A stretch of DNA of 64,000 nt from an uncultured Clostridia bacterium (GCA_937898625.1 CALEJF010000035.1:8620-72619); one strand, 5' to 3'. Counted from the stretch's first letter, positions 10,617 through 20,664 are shown. Notes: a model not told the origin generated them from the letters alone. A program made the numbers and translations.

Positions 10617-12443
10617 TTATCTTACACTGTCATAGATTTCATAGAAATTCTTAATAAAAGTTGTTCCGGCATGCTTACCATATGAAATTAAGCACCAAGT
10701 ATCATCATCAAACTCGCCAGTATTTTCATTATATTGGAAACCTGCCATAACATAATTTGCTTCGTTAGCAACATAACCTGCAGCATCATTCATAAGGTCC
10801 ATTATAATGATATCCTCACCGGTATATTCTCTTATTGGAGGCATTGGGAAACCTTTAGCACCATTACCGCCAAAAAGAAGTTCACCGAATGTTTCACCTG
10901 GGCTCATATATACTTTTACGTTATCACCAAATTCCAGATAACCAACTTCAGAAACTGTATAATAATTGTTTCTCACATCTTTCAAAACAAGGTTATCTGC
11001 AATAGAAGTTTTACCAAGCAGAGCAATAATATTATTCTCAATTTGAACTGTAAATTGTTTTAATTTAATATTAAGAACTGGTTTAACTTCTTCCTTTGCA
11101 ACAGTTGGAAGTCCATCATACCAAACTGTATAACCCTCTTGTCCTTGATATTCAGCAACACCCAGTCTATCCCCTGTGGTTTCATTAAGTACAATTCTTT
11201 CTGCTGTATTCATACTCATTCCAAGAAGAATATAACCAATTTCATAGCCATAACGCCTTGCACCATCATGTGCAGAGCCGTCAAGTTCATCATTTGAATA
11301 GTGACGAGATGAACTGACAGTTGAAACATTACCTTGGATAAAAATAAAGTTAAATCCGGCATCATTCAAAACTTTTTCTGTATACCAAATGAAGTCAGCA
11401 GTAAACTTTCTATCAAGTTTTAATGGGTCACTTTCATCTTGATTCCAATCAAAGCTTGCAGATTCAGGATGACAACCATATGTTGCTACAATAGTAGGAG
11501 TTTCACTTGCGTTAAATGGTACAAATTCAAGTTTATAAAGATTTGTATCAAATGAAATAGGAGCTGTTCTGTCAAAAAGATATTCTTCAACATCAATTGA
11601 TGAATAATACATCTTACCGGTTGTCATATCGCTGAGAGCCTCTTCAACTGCTTGTTTTGAACCCGCAATTAATGAATCGATAAATTCACGAGGAACACCA
11701 TATTTTACATTATCAGTAATTACATTATTAACTAAACAACCAATTGGGTCTGTCCAAACACCCTGTGAGTCAATACCTGTATGAATGTGTGTACAGGTAA
11801 CATTAATACTTACGATATTATTTTCTTCTGCGATTTCTTTAAGGGCTGCGCGAATTAAACGAACATCTGAATTAGCAAGTCCCATAGCATCAACAGAAAT
11901 AAATACAACATTTCCTCTACCTGAACCATCGTTCATAACAATAGCTCTTGACATTAAATCTTCGTAATTGCCGTCATCATCTTTATACATTTCATTACCA
12001 TAAACGTAAGGAATGTATGCACCTTTTGCATAAGATTTTTCACCAAAATCTTCAGGTAATACTGATGCTTTACCATATCCTAGGCTCCACACTTTATCAC
12101 CTTGTGGTTCATCAATAAATTCGTCCATTCCAGGATAAAAATTCTCGTAAGAATCAATATCAAAGCTTTCATAATCAATTACAGCTACTGAATCGGGAAC
12201 TGCATAATTCAATAATTTACCAACCACATCATTGATTAAGAAATCTGTTACTTTGTTAAAAATTTTACATAAAAGAATCTTGCTCTCAATATCATCAAGA
12301 TTCTCAACAGTTGTTTCTGATAAAGAAACGTATTCCTCTACAGAATCATATGTATCACTTGCACTTACCGGAATATATGCCATTGGAAAAACAATACATA
12401 AACATAGTGATAGTGCAAGTACCTTTCTTAATATTTTTTTCAT
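10617..12443 (-). CDS. Secreted neutral/alkaline ceramidase-like protein
   Basis: A 608-aa exported protein. A classical signal peptide covers about residues 1-28, with likely cleavage after PVSA. The mature part resembles the N-terminal domain of neutral/alkaline ceramidase (Ceramidase_alk). FISVDAMGL, then VTCTHIHTGIDSQG, holds the metal-binding histidines. YGCHPES supplies another likely ligand, and FIQGNVSTVSS matches the catalytic-serine segment, usually G-D-V-S in known enzymes. The family hydrolyses the amide bond of ceramides; in a gut or rumen Clostridium the substrate could be host or dietary sphingolipid or another N-acyl lipid (inference). It follows the mreB-like gene by 17 bp with TGGAGGTATTATT before its ATG, so it may lie in the same transcript. 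Confidence 0.75.
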   Translation of the reverse strand: MKKILRKVLALSLCLCIVFPMAYIPVSASDTYDSVEEYVSLSETTVENLDDIESKILLCKIFNKVTDFLINDVVGKLLNYAVPDSVAVIDYESFDIDSYENFYPGMDEFIDEPQGDKVWSLGYGKASVLPEDFGEKSYAKGAYIPYVYGNEMYKDDDGNYEDLMSRAIVMNDGSGRGNVVFISVDAMGLANSDVRLIRAALKEIAEENNIVSINVTCTHIHTGIDSQGVWTDPIGCLVNNVITDNVKYGVPREFIDSLIAGSKQAVEEALSDMTTGKMYYSSIDVEEYLFDRTAPISFDTNLYKLEFVPFNASETPTIVATYGCHPESASFDWNQDESDPLKLDRKFTADFIWYTEKVLNDAGFNFIFIQGNVSTVSSSRHYSNDELDGSAHDGARRYGYEIGYILLGMSMNTAERIVLNETTGDRLGVAEYQGQEGYTVWYDGLPTVAKEEVKPVLNIKLKQFTVQIENNIIALLGKTSIADNLVLKDVRNNYYTVSEVGYLEFGDNVKVYMSPGETFGELLFGGNGAKGFPMPPIREYTGEDIIIMDLMNDAAGYVANEANYVMAGFQYNENTGEFDDDTWCLISYGKHAGTTFIKNFYEIYDSVR

Positions 12444-12460
12444 AATAATACCTCCATAAA

Positions 12461-13495
12461 TTAATATGCTTTATTTCTAATTTCATCTTTGAAAATGAAA
12501 TGATATCCATTACTATCAAGCAATTCTTCGTCACGCATTAGTTTTCCTATTCCACGGATTTTGGCTTGAGTCGGTTCGCCAACTTCATCACATCTTATTC
12601 CTAGTTGTGAAGACAAACGAGTCGAAATATCAAAAATTAGTGCTCCCCCACCGCATAGTTTAATACCGTGGTCAGCTGCATCAGCTAAAAGCTCTGGCTG
12701 AATAGTTGATATTCTATCACGAATATCTTTGACCAAAAGATTAATCTGTTCATCAACATAAGGATAAACCTCAGTTGATGTAATCTCAAAAGAAATGGGC
12801 ATTTCATCAAGATTACTTTTTCCTGACACAAAAAGGGCGGATTCGCACTCCCTCTCGTTTGCAGATGTAATCTTGTTCTTAATTTCCCTTGCCGTGTGAG
12901 GACCGATTAATATATCTCTATCTTGTTTTAAATGATTAATTATTGCTTTATCAATCTCGTAACTTCCGCGTTTAATAACACCGTTTGCGACAATTCCACC
13001 CATTGATACAATTGCATACTCTGTCAGATGATGTCCAATGTCAATTACCATTCGCCCACCAATTTTATCGGTAGAAATATCACATCCGAATGCAGAAGCA
13101 AGAATACCATCAATCAAGCAAACACGACCTGCACCTGCAAGAGTTACTACATCAAGAAAAGTTCTTTCTTCCAATCTTGATATATCTGATGACAATCCAA
13201 TAACAATGTTTGGTTTGTAAATTCTATTACCACAAACTCGTTGCAAATAATATCGTAACATTCTTTCAGCCATGACAAAATCCGATATTTTACCATCTTT
13301 TATAACTTTTGTAATAGAGATTTCATTGGAACATCTTCCGTATACCTTATCAGCTGCTTCACCAAAGGCAATAGGATTGCCTGTTTCCTCATCAATGGCT
13401 ACGATTGACGGTTCATCAACAACAATACCCTTACCTTCAGCAAATATTTTGAGTGAAGATGAACCAAAATCGATGCCAATTTTCATTCCTCTCAA
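12461..13495 (-). CDS. MreB/Mbl-like actin-family protein (divergent)
   Basis: A 344-aa bacterial actin homologue. It has the phosphate-1 motif IGIDFGSSSLKIF, the MreB-typical GIVVDEPSIVAID, the conserved segment DIGHHLTEYAIVSMGG (usually DIGGGTTE) and the late CGGGALI motif. Family members form membrane-bound filaments that guide lateral wall synthesis with RodA/PBP2. The loss of glycines in the phosphate-2 loop and the absence of mreC/mreD suggest a specialised paralogue. Start: TTG at 13493-13495 has AAGGAGG eight bases upstream, whereas the in-frame ATG three codons on has no usable spacing, so the TTG is preferred. It lies between typA and the ceramidase-like gene on the minus strand. 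Confidence 0.85.
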   Translation of the reverse strand: MRGMKIGIDFGSSSLKIFAEGKGIVVDEPSIVAIDEETGNPIAFGEAADKVYGRCSNEISITKVIKDGKISDFVMAERMLRYYLQRVCGNRIYKPNIVIGLSSDISRLEERTFLDVVTLAGAGRVCLIDGILASAFGCDISTDKIGGRMVIDIGHHLTEYAIVSMGGIVANGVIKRGSYEIDKAIINHLKQDRDILIGPHTAREIKNKITSANERECESALFVSGKSNLDEMPISFEITSTEVYPYVDEQINLLVKDIRDRISTIQPELLADAADHGIKLCGGGALIFDISTRLSSQLGIRCDEVGEPTQAKIRGIGKLMRDEELLDSNGYHFIFKDEIRNKAY

Positions 13496-13513
13496 GGATT
13501 TTTCCTCCTTGCA

Positions 13514-15334
13514 TCAGTTTTTTCTGAATTGCTGTTTTAATCTCAAATCTTTTGACAAAATCATCTTACGCAATCTGATACTTACAGGAGTAACCTCCAT
13601 AAGCTCATCATCTTTTATAAATTCCATTGACTGCTCAAGACTAAGTATTGTATGAGGAACGAGTCTTAATGCATCATCAGACCCTGAAGCGCGTGTATTT
13701 GTAAGATGTTTTGTCTTACAAATATTACAAGTCAAATCCTCATTTTTTGAGCATTCACCGACAATCATTCCCTCATAAACAGGAACACCGGGACCAATAA
13801 ACAATCTGCCTCTGTCTTGAGTATTAAAAAGCCCGTAAGCAGTGCTTTCACCACTTTCATGAGCAACAATAGAACCTCTTTCACGGGTTTCTATTTCGCC
13901 TTTAAAAGGTTCATAACCAGCAAAGAGATTATTCATAATACCATTACCATTAGTATCAGTCATAAATTCTGAACGATATCCGATAAGTCCACGAGCAGGT
14001 ATTTTAAATTCAAGATGAGTTGAACCGCCATCACGGGTACCCATATTTTCAAGTTCACCACGACGCGAACCAATTTTCATCATTACTGCACCAACATATT
14101 CTTCGGGAACTTCAACAATAAGCAATTCCATTGGTTCCATTAATATGCCATCTTGCATTTTTGTTATTACTTTTGGTCTCGATACCTGAAATTCATACCC
14201 TTGGCGACGCATTGTTTCAATAAGAATGGAAAGATGTAATTCTCCTCTGCCTGAAACCTTAAAGGTATCTGTTGATTCTGTTTCTTCAACCCTCATACTA
14301 ACATTAGTTTCAACCTCTTTAAACAATCGGTCTCTAAGATTTCTTGAAGTAACAAATTTACCTTCTTTTCCGGCAAATGGACTGTCATTTACAATAAAAT
14401 TCATTGAAATAGTGGGTTCATCAATTTTAACAAATGGAAGAGGGTCAACACACTCTGGAGAACAAAGTGTTTCTCCAATATTAAGGTCAACAATACCGGA
14501 AACACAAATAATATCACCAACAGAAGCACTTTCAACTTCAACACGTTTTAAACCATCAAATTGATATAAACGAGAAATCTTTACATTCTGTTGAGTATCA
14601 TCTGTTTTGCAAAGAATTAAACTATCATTTCTCTTAATTGCACCTCTTTCCACTCTGCCAATACCAATTCTACCAATGTAATCATCATAATCCAAACTTG
14701 AAAAAAGAACTTGTAAAGGAGCTTCACTATCTCCTGTTGGTGCATCAATATAATTAATGATTGCATCAAACAAAGGACGCATATCACCATCGCGAACTGT
14801 TGGTTCATTTGAAGCATAACCATCTCTAGCAGAGGCATAAATAACAGGAAATTCAATTTGTTCGTCACTTGCACCAAGTTCAATAAACAAATCTAAAACC
14901 TCATCAATTACTTCTGCTGGTCTTGCCCCCGGTCTGTCAATCTTGTTAACAACAACAAGAACTTTTTTATTAAGTCCTAACGCTTTTTTCAGAACAAATC
15001 TTGTCTGAGGCATACATCCTTCAAAAGCATCAACAAGTAATAAAACACCATCAACCATTGTGAGAATTCTCTCAACCTCTCCGCCAAAATCAGCGTGTCC
15101 GGGAGTATCTACAATGTTAATTTTTATATCGTTATATTGTACAGAAGTGTTTTTAGAAAGAATTGTTATTCCTCTTTCTCGTTCAAGGTCATTTGAATCC
15201 ATAACTCTGTCTTGTACAATCTCATTTGTTCTAAAAATACCACTTTGCTTTAAAAGCTCATCAACAAGAGTTGTTTTACCATGGTCAACATGGGCGATAA
15301 TAGCAATATTTCTTACATCTTCTCTTTTTTTCAA
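13514..15334 (-). CDS. typA: Ribosome-associated GTPase TypA/BipA
   Basis: A translational GTPase of the EF-G class that acts on ribosome assembly and stress adaptation. G1 HVDHGKTT is at residues 15-22, followed by G3 DTPGHADF and G4 NKIDRPGA. The EF-G-like domains and the BipA-specific C-terminal domain (for example ARGLIGYRSEFMTDTNGNG) are also present. About 606 aa is normal. The frame extends to a GTG at 15343, but that GTG lies inside the AGGTGA ribosome binding site; the TTG at 15332-15334, five bases past it, is the likely start. The mreB-like gene follows 18 bp downstream. A clear sigma-A promoter is at 15367-15395. Confidence 0.97.
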   Translation of the reverse strand: MKKREDVRNIAIIAHVDHGKTTLVDELLKQSGIFRTNEIVQDRVMDSNDLERERGITILSKNTSVQYNDIKINIVDTPGHADFGGEVERILTMVDGVLLLVDAFEGCMPQTRFVLKKALGLNKKVLVVVNKIDRPGARPAEVIDEVLDLFIELGASDEQIEFPVIYASARDGYASNEPTVRDGDMRPLFDAIINYIDAPTGDSEAPLQVLFSSLDYDDYIGRIGIGRVERGAIKRNDSLILCKTDDTQQNVKISRLYQFDGLKRVEVESASVGDIICVSGIVDLNIGETLCSPECVDPLPFVKIDEPTISMNFIVNDSPFAGKEGKFVTSRNLRDRLFKEVETNVSMRVEETESTDTFKVSGRGELHLSILIETMRRQGYEFQVSRPKVITKMQDGILMEPMELLIVEVPEEYVGAVMMKIGSRRGELENMGTRDGGSTHLEFKIPARGLIGYRSEFMTDTNGNGIMNNLFAGYEPFKGEIETRERGSIVAHESGESTAYGLFNTQDRGRLFIGPGVPVYEGMIVGECSKNEDLTCNICKTKHLTNTRASGSDDALRLVPHTILSLEQSMEFIKDDELMEVTPVSIRLRKMILSKDLRLKQQFRKN

Positions 15335-15366
15335 AAAATTCACCTACACATTACATATCTTTTAAT

Positions 15367-15395
15367 ATTCTATCACTTCATTTTGATTTCTGCAA
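15367..15395 (-). promoter_or_regulatory. Sigma-A promoter of typA
   Basis: On the minus strand TTGCAG, 17 bp and TAGAAT precede typA by about 30 bp. Confidence 0.7.
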
Positions 15396-15417
15396 TATCA
15401 AATCTATATTTATATAC

Positions 15418-15446
15418 TTTACAAATGAAAAAATATAGGCTAAAAT
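15418..15446 (+). promoter_or_regulatory. Sigma-A promoter of the DUF4091-rodA operon
   Basis: TTTACA (15418-15423), a 17-bp spacer and TAAAAT (15441-15446) lie just upstream of the AGGTGAT ribosome binding site. It is back-to-back with the typA promoter. Confidence 0.7.
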
Positions 15447-15474
15447 TTATATAAGATTATATGAGGTGATATAC

Positions 15475-17103
15475 TTGAGCAAAAATGTTAATTTATATAT
15501 TTTATCTTCTCTTGAAAAACTTTATCATAATGATAAAATACCTCAAAAGAATTTCTTATCATTTTCAATGTTAAGAAATGAAAAGAAATCTTTTCAAATT
15601 GCAATTGAAACCAACGAAGTTTTCGAAGGAAAAATAAATATAGATACACAATTCAAATTTTCATTGTACTCAGTTGAACACATTAAATCTGACTTTCCTA
15701 TGTCAAAAGATGCAGATGATTACTATCGTTTTTCTGATGATGGATATTATCCAGATTTACTTCTTCCTGTTAACGAAACTGTTTGTTTGAAAAAAGGAAT
15801 AAATGTTTTTTGGGTAGAAATAGAAGCAACTAAGAACCTTATTGGCAACAACGATGTTAAAATCTCCTTAAATGATAACTTTAATTTTGAAATCATTAAA
15901 AATTTATCTGTTGAAGTAATAGATTGTAATGTTGATTTTAAAGATTTTGTTTATACAAATTGGTTTCATACTGACTGTTTAGCATCATATTATAATGTTG
16001 ATATTTTTTCAGATGAATATTGGAGAATTACAAGAAATTTCTTGAAAACTGCAGTTGAGTATGGTATGAACTGCGTTTTAACACCAATTTTTACTCCACC
16101 TCTTGACACCGAGGTTGGAAAAGAAAGACCAACGGTTCAACTTGTTGATGTAATTGTCGATAACGGGTGTTATTCTTTTAAATTTGATAAACTTGATTTA
16201 TGGATAAATATGGCTAAAGAATGTGGTGTTACCCATTTTGAAATGTCGCATCTGTTTACTCAGTGGGGTGCTCGTCATGCGCCAAAAATAATGGCAACTG
16301 TTGATGGTGAGTATAAAAAGATTTTTGGTTGGGAAACAAAAGCTTCATCAAGAGAATATGTCAGTTTTCTTACAGAGTTTTCAAAAGCCTTTAAAGAATA
16401 CATAGAAAAGAATAATCTTAAAAACAATGTTTTGATTCATGTCAGCGATGAACCAAATTTTTCTATGTTAATCCCGTATTCAAAAGCCTCAAAACTTATC
16501 CATAAATTATTTAAAGGATATAGAATTGTTGATGCATTATCAGACCACTGGTTTTATAAACTCAAAATTGTATCATCCCCCATCCCATCTAATGACCACA
16601 TTGATAGTTTTATCGGAGTTTGCCCGGATTTATGGACATATTATTGCAGTGCTCAAAACAAAAAATATGTATCAAATCGATTTTTCTGTAATGATTCGAT
16701 AAGAAACCGTGTTCTTGGATACCAAATGTACAAATATGACATTAAAGGATTTTTGCACTGGGGTTATAATTTTTATTACACTCAACTTTCAAAAGAACTC
16801 ATTGACCCGTTCAAAGTAAGTGATGCAGGCGAAAAATTTCCATCAGGTGACAGTTATATCGTCTATCCTTCAAAAGATGGTACGCCATATCATTCAATCA
16901 GATTAAAAGTATTTTATGATGCTTTACAGGATATGGCAGCATTAAATGCACTTGAAAAACTAACTGATAAAAAAACATGTATAGATATAATTGAAGATAA
17001 TGGTTACCATCAATTGACATTCAGTAACTACCCACATTCGGATGAATGGTTGATTTCTACAAGAGAAAAGATTAATTCAAAAATTAAGGAAAGTTTAAAA
17101 TGA
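15475..17103 (+). CDS. DUF4091 domain protein, glycoside-hydrolase-like
   Basis: A 542-aa protein whose C-terminal part (FLHWGYNFYYTQ, then PSKDGTPYHSIRLKVFYDAL) matches the DUF4091 family, often found in predicted TIM-barrel glycoside hydrolases. Acidic motifs such as HVSDEPN could be catalytic. No signal peptide is visible, so it is probably cytoplasmic. The annotated frame could begin at a GTG at 15466, but that is part of the GAGGTGAT ribosome binding site. The TTG at 15475-15477, six bases past GAGGTG, is the better start. Its stop overlaps the start of the rodA-like gene (ATGA), so the two are translationally coupled, which is unusual for this family. Substrate unknown. Confidence 0.8.
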   Translation: MSKNVNLYILSSLEKLYHNDKIPQKNFLSFSMLRNEKKSFQIAIETNEVFEGKINIDTQFKFSLYSVEHIKSDFPMSKDADDYYRFSDDGYYPDLLLPVNETVCLKKGINVFWVEIEATKNLIGNNDVKISLNDNFNFEIIKNLSVEVIDCNVDFKDFVYTNWFHTDCLASYYNVDIFSDEYWRITRNFLKTAVEYGMNCVLTPIFTPPLDTEVGKERPTVQLVDVIVDNGCYSFKFDKLDLWINMAKECGVTHFEMSHLFTQWGARHAPKIMATVDGEYKKIFGWETKASSREYVSFLTEFSKAFKEYIEKNNLKNNVLIHVSDEPNFSMLIPYSKASKLIHKLFKGYRIVDALSDHWFYKLKIVSSPIPSNDHIDSFIGVCPDLWTYYCSAQNKKYVSNRFFCNDSIRNRVLGYQMYKYDIKGFLHWGYNFYYTQLSKELIDPFKVSDAGEKFPSGDSYIVYPSKDGTPYHSIRLKVFYDALQDMAALNALEKLTDKKTCIDIIEDNGYHQLTFSNYPHSDEWLISTREKINSKIKESLK

Positions 17104-18287
17104 AGAAATTTTTTAAGTCAATAAAAAGTTTCATAAGAGAAACAGATAAGGTTTTACTTTTATTATGTGCATTAACATCAGCTTTTGGATGTGTTTCCGT
17201 CCTTAGTGCAACAAGATGGAATGCACCCGAAGGCTCAACTGTAACTCGTGATTTTATGGTTATGGCTTTTGCTGTATGTGCAGGATTAGTTATAGCATTG
17301 ATAATATCGCTCATTGACTATGAATTCATTATTAAATTGACGCCATTAATTGGTATATTCTGCATAGGAATAATGATTATAACCCTTTTATTTGGCGTTG
17401 GTCCAATTGAGCGACCAGATGCTAAAACCTGGCTTAAAATTGGTAATACAGGTATCTTTTTTCAACCATCAGAAATTGTTAAAATAGGTTTTATAATAAC
17501 ATTTGGTGTTCACCTTGAAAAACTTAAGGGTAATATTAATCATCCATTTTCAATTTTGCAATTAGGAATACATGCTTTAATTCCAATTGGACTTGTTATT
17601 ATTTCAGGTGATATGGGTTCAGCTTTAGTCTTTATTATTATTACAGTGGCTATGCTCTTTATTTCAGGATTACATTGGGGATATTTTTTAGGAGGTGGAT
17701 TACTTTTATTAGCGTCCCTCCCCCTAGCCTGGATTTATTTACTTGAGGGTCTGCAAAAGGACCGTTTTTTGGCTTTAATTTATCCTGAGTCATATCCAGA
17801 CATAATTTATCAACAAGAACGCGGATTAGCTGCACTTGGCGGTGGTGGTATTACAGGTCAAGGACTTTTCAAAGGAACTCTTACTCAAATTCCAAATGCA
17901 ATTCCTGAGGCAGAAAATGATATGATATTTACTGTTATAGGAGAAGAGTTGGGACTTATCGGTTGCACAACAGCTTTATTATTACTTACAGCAATAATAA
18001 TTAGAATTATTCGTACAGGTCGTCACGATAATATTGGAAATACAAAGGTTATGTGTTATGGAGTTGCAGCAATGATTGCGGGACAAGTAATAATCAATAT
18101 TGGAATGTGCCTTATGTTACTGCCTGTTATCGGAATTACCTTGCCTTTTTTCAGTGCAGGTGGTTCATCAAATTTATGTATTTATTTTTCAATTGGCTTG
18201 ATATTGAGTTTTTACAGATACAATCAACAAAATGATATGATTCATGTAAGTCAATCAAATATTTATAATCCATTTTCAGATATATAA
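17100..18287 (+). CDS. rodA: RodA/FtsW/SpoVE family peptidoglycan polymerase
   Basis: A SEDS-family integral membrane glycosyltransferase of 395 aa with about ten membrane segments. It polymerises lipid II into glycan strands, partnered with a class B PBP. Family signatures are TWLKIGNTGIFFQPSEIVKI, the segment around GDMGSALVFI, AENDMIFTVIGEELG and the C-terminal PFFSAGGSS. The overall pattern fits RodA better than FtsW, though paralogues in Clostridia are hard to separate without a tree. It is translationally coupled to the DUF4091 gene by an ATGA overlap and ends just before a bidirectional terminator. The mreB-like gene 3.6 kb away suggests a shared role in elongation (inference). Confidence 0.88.
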   Translation: MKKFFKSIKSFIRETDKVLLLLCALTSAFGCVSVLSATRWNAPEGSTVTRDFMVMAFAVCAGLVIALIISLIDYEFIIKLTPLIGIFCIGIMIITLLFGVGPIERPDAKTWLKIGNTGIFFQPSEIVKIGFIITFGVHLEKLKGNINHPFSILQLGIHALIPIGLVIISGDMGSALVFIIITVAMLFISGLHWGYFLGGGLLLLASLPLAWIYLLEGLQKDRFLALIYPESYPDIIYQQERGLAALGGGGITGQGLFKGTLTQIPNAIPEAENDMIFTVIGEELGLIGCTTALLLLTAIIIRIIRTGRHDNIGNTKVMCYGVAAMIAGQVIINIGMCLMLLPVIGITLPFFSAGGSSNLCIYFSIGLILSFYRYNQQNDMIHVSQSNIYNPFSDI

Positions 18288-18288
18288 A

Positions 18289-18315
18289 AAATAAGAGGTC
18301 ATCGACCTCTTATTT
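18289..18315. terminator. Bidirectional terminator between rodA and pcrA
   Basis: AAATAAGAGGTC, loop ATC, GACCTCTTATTT: a perfect 12-bp stem with A and T runs on both sides, lying between convergent genes. Confidence 0.9.
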
Positions 18316-20664
18316 TTATGCCTTTTTAACGGCACCCATATTTGCCATAATCTTTTTAGTACCAACTTTTTCAAACGCAATTTCCATAAGGACATCGTTG
18401 CCCATTGGTCGAAGAGAAACTATCATTCCCTTACCAAAAACTCTGTGAACAACTTGCTCACCAACAATGAATTGCTCAGTTGATTTTTTATTAGAATTGC
18501 CAAATCCAGAGCCAAAGCCATTTGAAATTGGCTTACTGCTTGGAGTATTTGTTTGATGGCGAGGTTGAACAGGTTTTTTAGGTTTAACGAGAGTTTCACA
18601 GCAATCTGATGGTAATTCTTCTAAAAACCGTGATGGTCTGTTATATTTTGTTGAACCAAATATCATTCTTGAACGAGTATTGAGAAGATATAATTTATTC
18701 TTTGCTCTTGTAATACCAACATAGGCTAATCTTCTTTCTTCCTCTATTTCAGATGAATCATACAAGGACTGCATTCCCGGAAAAACGCCCTCTTCCATTC
18801 CAGGAATAAAAACAATAGGAAATTCGAGTCCCTTTGAAGAATGAAGTGTCATTAACACAACAGCATCTGCATCGGAATTATAGTTATCAATATCGGTTAA
18901 AAGAGCAACCTCTTCAAGGAAATCTGACAAATCACTATCAGGATTTTCATCCTTAAATCTAACAAGGTTTGAATTTAGTTCATCAAGGTTTTGAAGTCTT
19001 TCTTCACCTTTTTCCTTATCAGACATTAAAGATGCCCTATACCCAGTTTCATCAAGTAAAGATATAAAAACAGATGAAGGAGATTCACGAGTAAGTAAGT
19101 CAGTAAAACTTTCTATCATTGATGTAAACTCAATTAATTTAGATGAACTCCTTTTAAGTTTTTCATATTCATCTGCTGTTTTGAATACCTGGAACAAACT
19201 GAGTCCTAATGCATCAGCTATTTCTTTTGCAGTATTAATTGTTGTTGCACCTATTCCTCTTTTAGGAACATTGATTATCCTTTCAAGCCTATAACTATCA
19301 TCGTGATTTGCTATAACAGAAAGATATGCAAGAGCATCTTTAATTTCCATTCGTTCATAGAATTTATGACCACCAATAATTCGATATGGAATACCGCTTC
19401 TTACAAAACATCGTTCAATGGAGTTTGACATTGAATTCATACGATATAAGACGGCAAAATCGCTGAATTTACCAGTGTTTCCCATTGTCTTTACAATTTC
19501 ATCAGCAATAAACTTTCCTTCAGCATATTCATCATCAAGAGTGTTCAGGGTGATTTTTTCCCCACTACCATTAGAAGTCCAAAGATTCTTGCCTTTTCTT
19601 TGCTCATTATTAGCAATAACTGCATTAGCACCATCAAGAATATTCTGTGTTGAACGATAGTTTTCCTCCAGTCTTATTACCTTAGAATTCTTGAAATTCT
19701 TTTCAAAACTCAAAATATTTTCGATTGTTGCACCACGAAACTTATATATACTTTGGTCATCATCACCAACAACACAAATATTATTATATCCTTCAGAAAG
19801 CAACTTTGTAAGCATAAATTGAGCATGGTTTGTGTCCTGATATTCATCAACAAGAACATATTTAAATTTATTTTGATAGTATTCTCTTACATCATCATAA
19901 TTCTCAAGAAGTTTGACAGTATTAAAAATAATATCATCAAAATCCATAGCATCAGCGTTTTTTAGTAATTGCTGATACTTTACATAGCATTCACCAATTT
20001 GTTTTTCACGATAATTGCCACTGCCAAGTGAAAGATATTCATTAGCAGGTACAAGCATATCTTTTGCACGACTGATTTCAGATAAAATCGTTTTATGTGA
20101 AAGAAACTTGTCATCAATATTCAAAAGTCTTTGACATTCTTTCATTACTCTTTTACTATCATCGGTATCATATATGGTAAACCTTGATGAATAACCTAAT
20201 AATTCTGCATTTTTACGCAGAATTCGTAAGCAAATAGAATGGAACGTACCTGCCCAGATGTCGTTAGCATCTTCTCCAATTCTTAAAGATAATCGCTCTT
20301 TCAATTCATTAGCTGCTTTATTCGTAAATGTAAAAGCAAGTATTTCCCAAGGCTTTGGAGCATCCACAGATAAAGTATTTTTTATATATGGATAAACACC
20401 ATTGTTCCCATTGAAGTATTCGGTAATTAAATCCAATGTATCATTGTCAAGACGAGTTTCAATAACATCTGAATTGTATGCATGACCATATTTCATAAGA
20501 TTAGCAATTCTGTTTACTAAAACAGTAGTCTTACCACTGCCGGCACCTGCAAGAATTAAAAGCGGTCCGTCAACTGATAAGACCGCTTTTAACTGCATAT
20601 TATTCATTCTTTCAAATTCTTTTAAAATAATTTTATCTCTTAATTCACAAATTTGTGACTGCAT
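18316..20664 (-). CDS. pcrA: ATP-dependent DNA helicase PcrA/UvrD
   Basis: A superfamily 1A 3'-5' helicase used in repair and in clearing stalled complexes from DNA. Walker A GAGSGKTT is at residues 40-47, with DEYQDTN (motif II), GDDDQSIYKFRGA (motif III) and LTLHSSKGLEFP-like motif V (here MTLHSSKGLEFP). The C-terminal RNA-polymerase-binding Tudor-like tail (VVHRVFGKGMI) follows a low-complexity Ser/Gly/Asn linker. An insert of roughly 45 residues sits between motifs I and Ia (after NLMKYGHAY), longer than in Bacillus PcrA. Its start has AGGTGAT upstream. It follows the coiled-coil gene by 24 bp and is probably expressed from the promoter in front of that gene. Confidence 0.95.
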   Translation of the reverse strand: MQSQICELRDKIILKEFERMNNMQLKAVLSVDGPLLILAGAGSGKTTVLVNRIANLMKYGHAYNSDVIETRLDNDTLDLITEYFNGNNGVYPYIKNTLSVDAPKPWEILAFTFTNKAANELKERLSLRIGEDANDIWAGTFHSICLRILRKNAELLGYSSRFTIYDTDDSKRVMKECQRLLNIDDKFLSHKTILSEISRAKDMLVPANEYLSLGSGNYREKQIGECYVKYQQLLKNADAMDFDDIIFNTVKLLENYDDVREYYQNKFKYVLVDEYQDTNHAQFMLTKLLSEGYNNICVVGDDDQSIYKFRGATIENILSFEKNFKNSKVIRLEENYRSTQNILDGANAVIANNEQRKGKNLWTSNGSGEKITLNTLDDEYAEGKFIADEIVKTMGNTGKFSDFAVLYRMNSMSNSIERCFVRSGIPYRIIGGHKFYERMEIKDALAYLSVIANHDDSYRLERIINVPKRGIGATTINTAKEIADALGLSLFQVFKTADEYEKLKRSSSKLIEFTSMIESFTDLLTRESPSSVFISLLDETGYRASLMSDKEKGEERLQNLDELNSNLVRFKDENPDSDLSDFLEEVALLTDIDNYNSDADAVVLMTLHSSKGLEFPIVFIPGMEEGVFPGMQSLYDSSEIEEERRLAYVGITRAKNKLYLLNTRSRMIFGSTKYNRPSRFLEELPSDCCETLVKPKKPVQPRHQTNTPSSKPISNGFGSGFGNSNKKSTEQFIVGEQVVHRVFGKGMIVSLRPMGNDVLMEIAFEKVGTKKIMANMGAVKKA

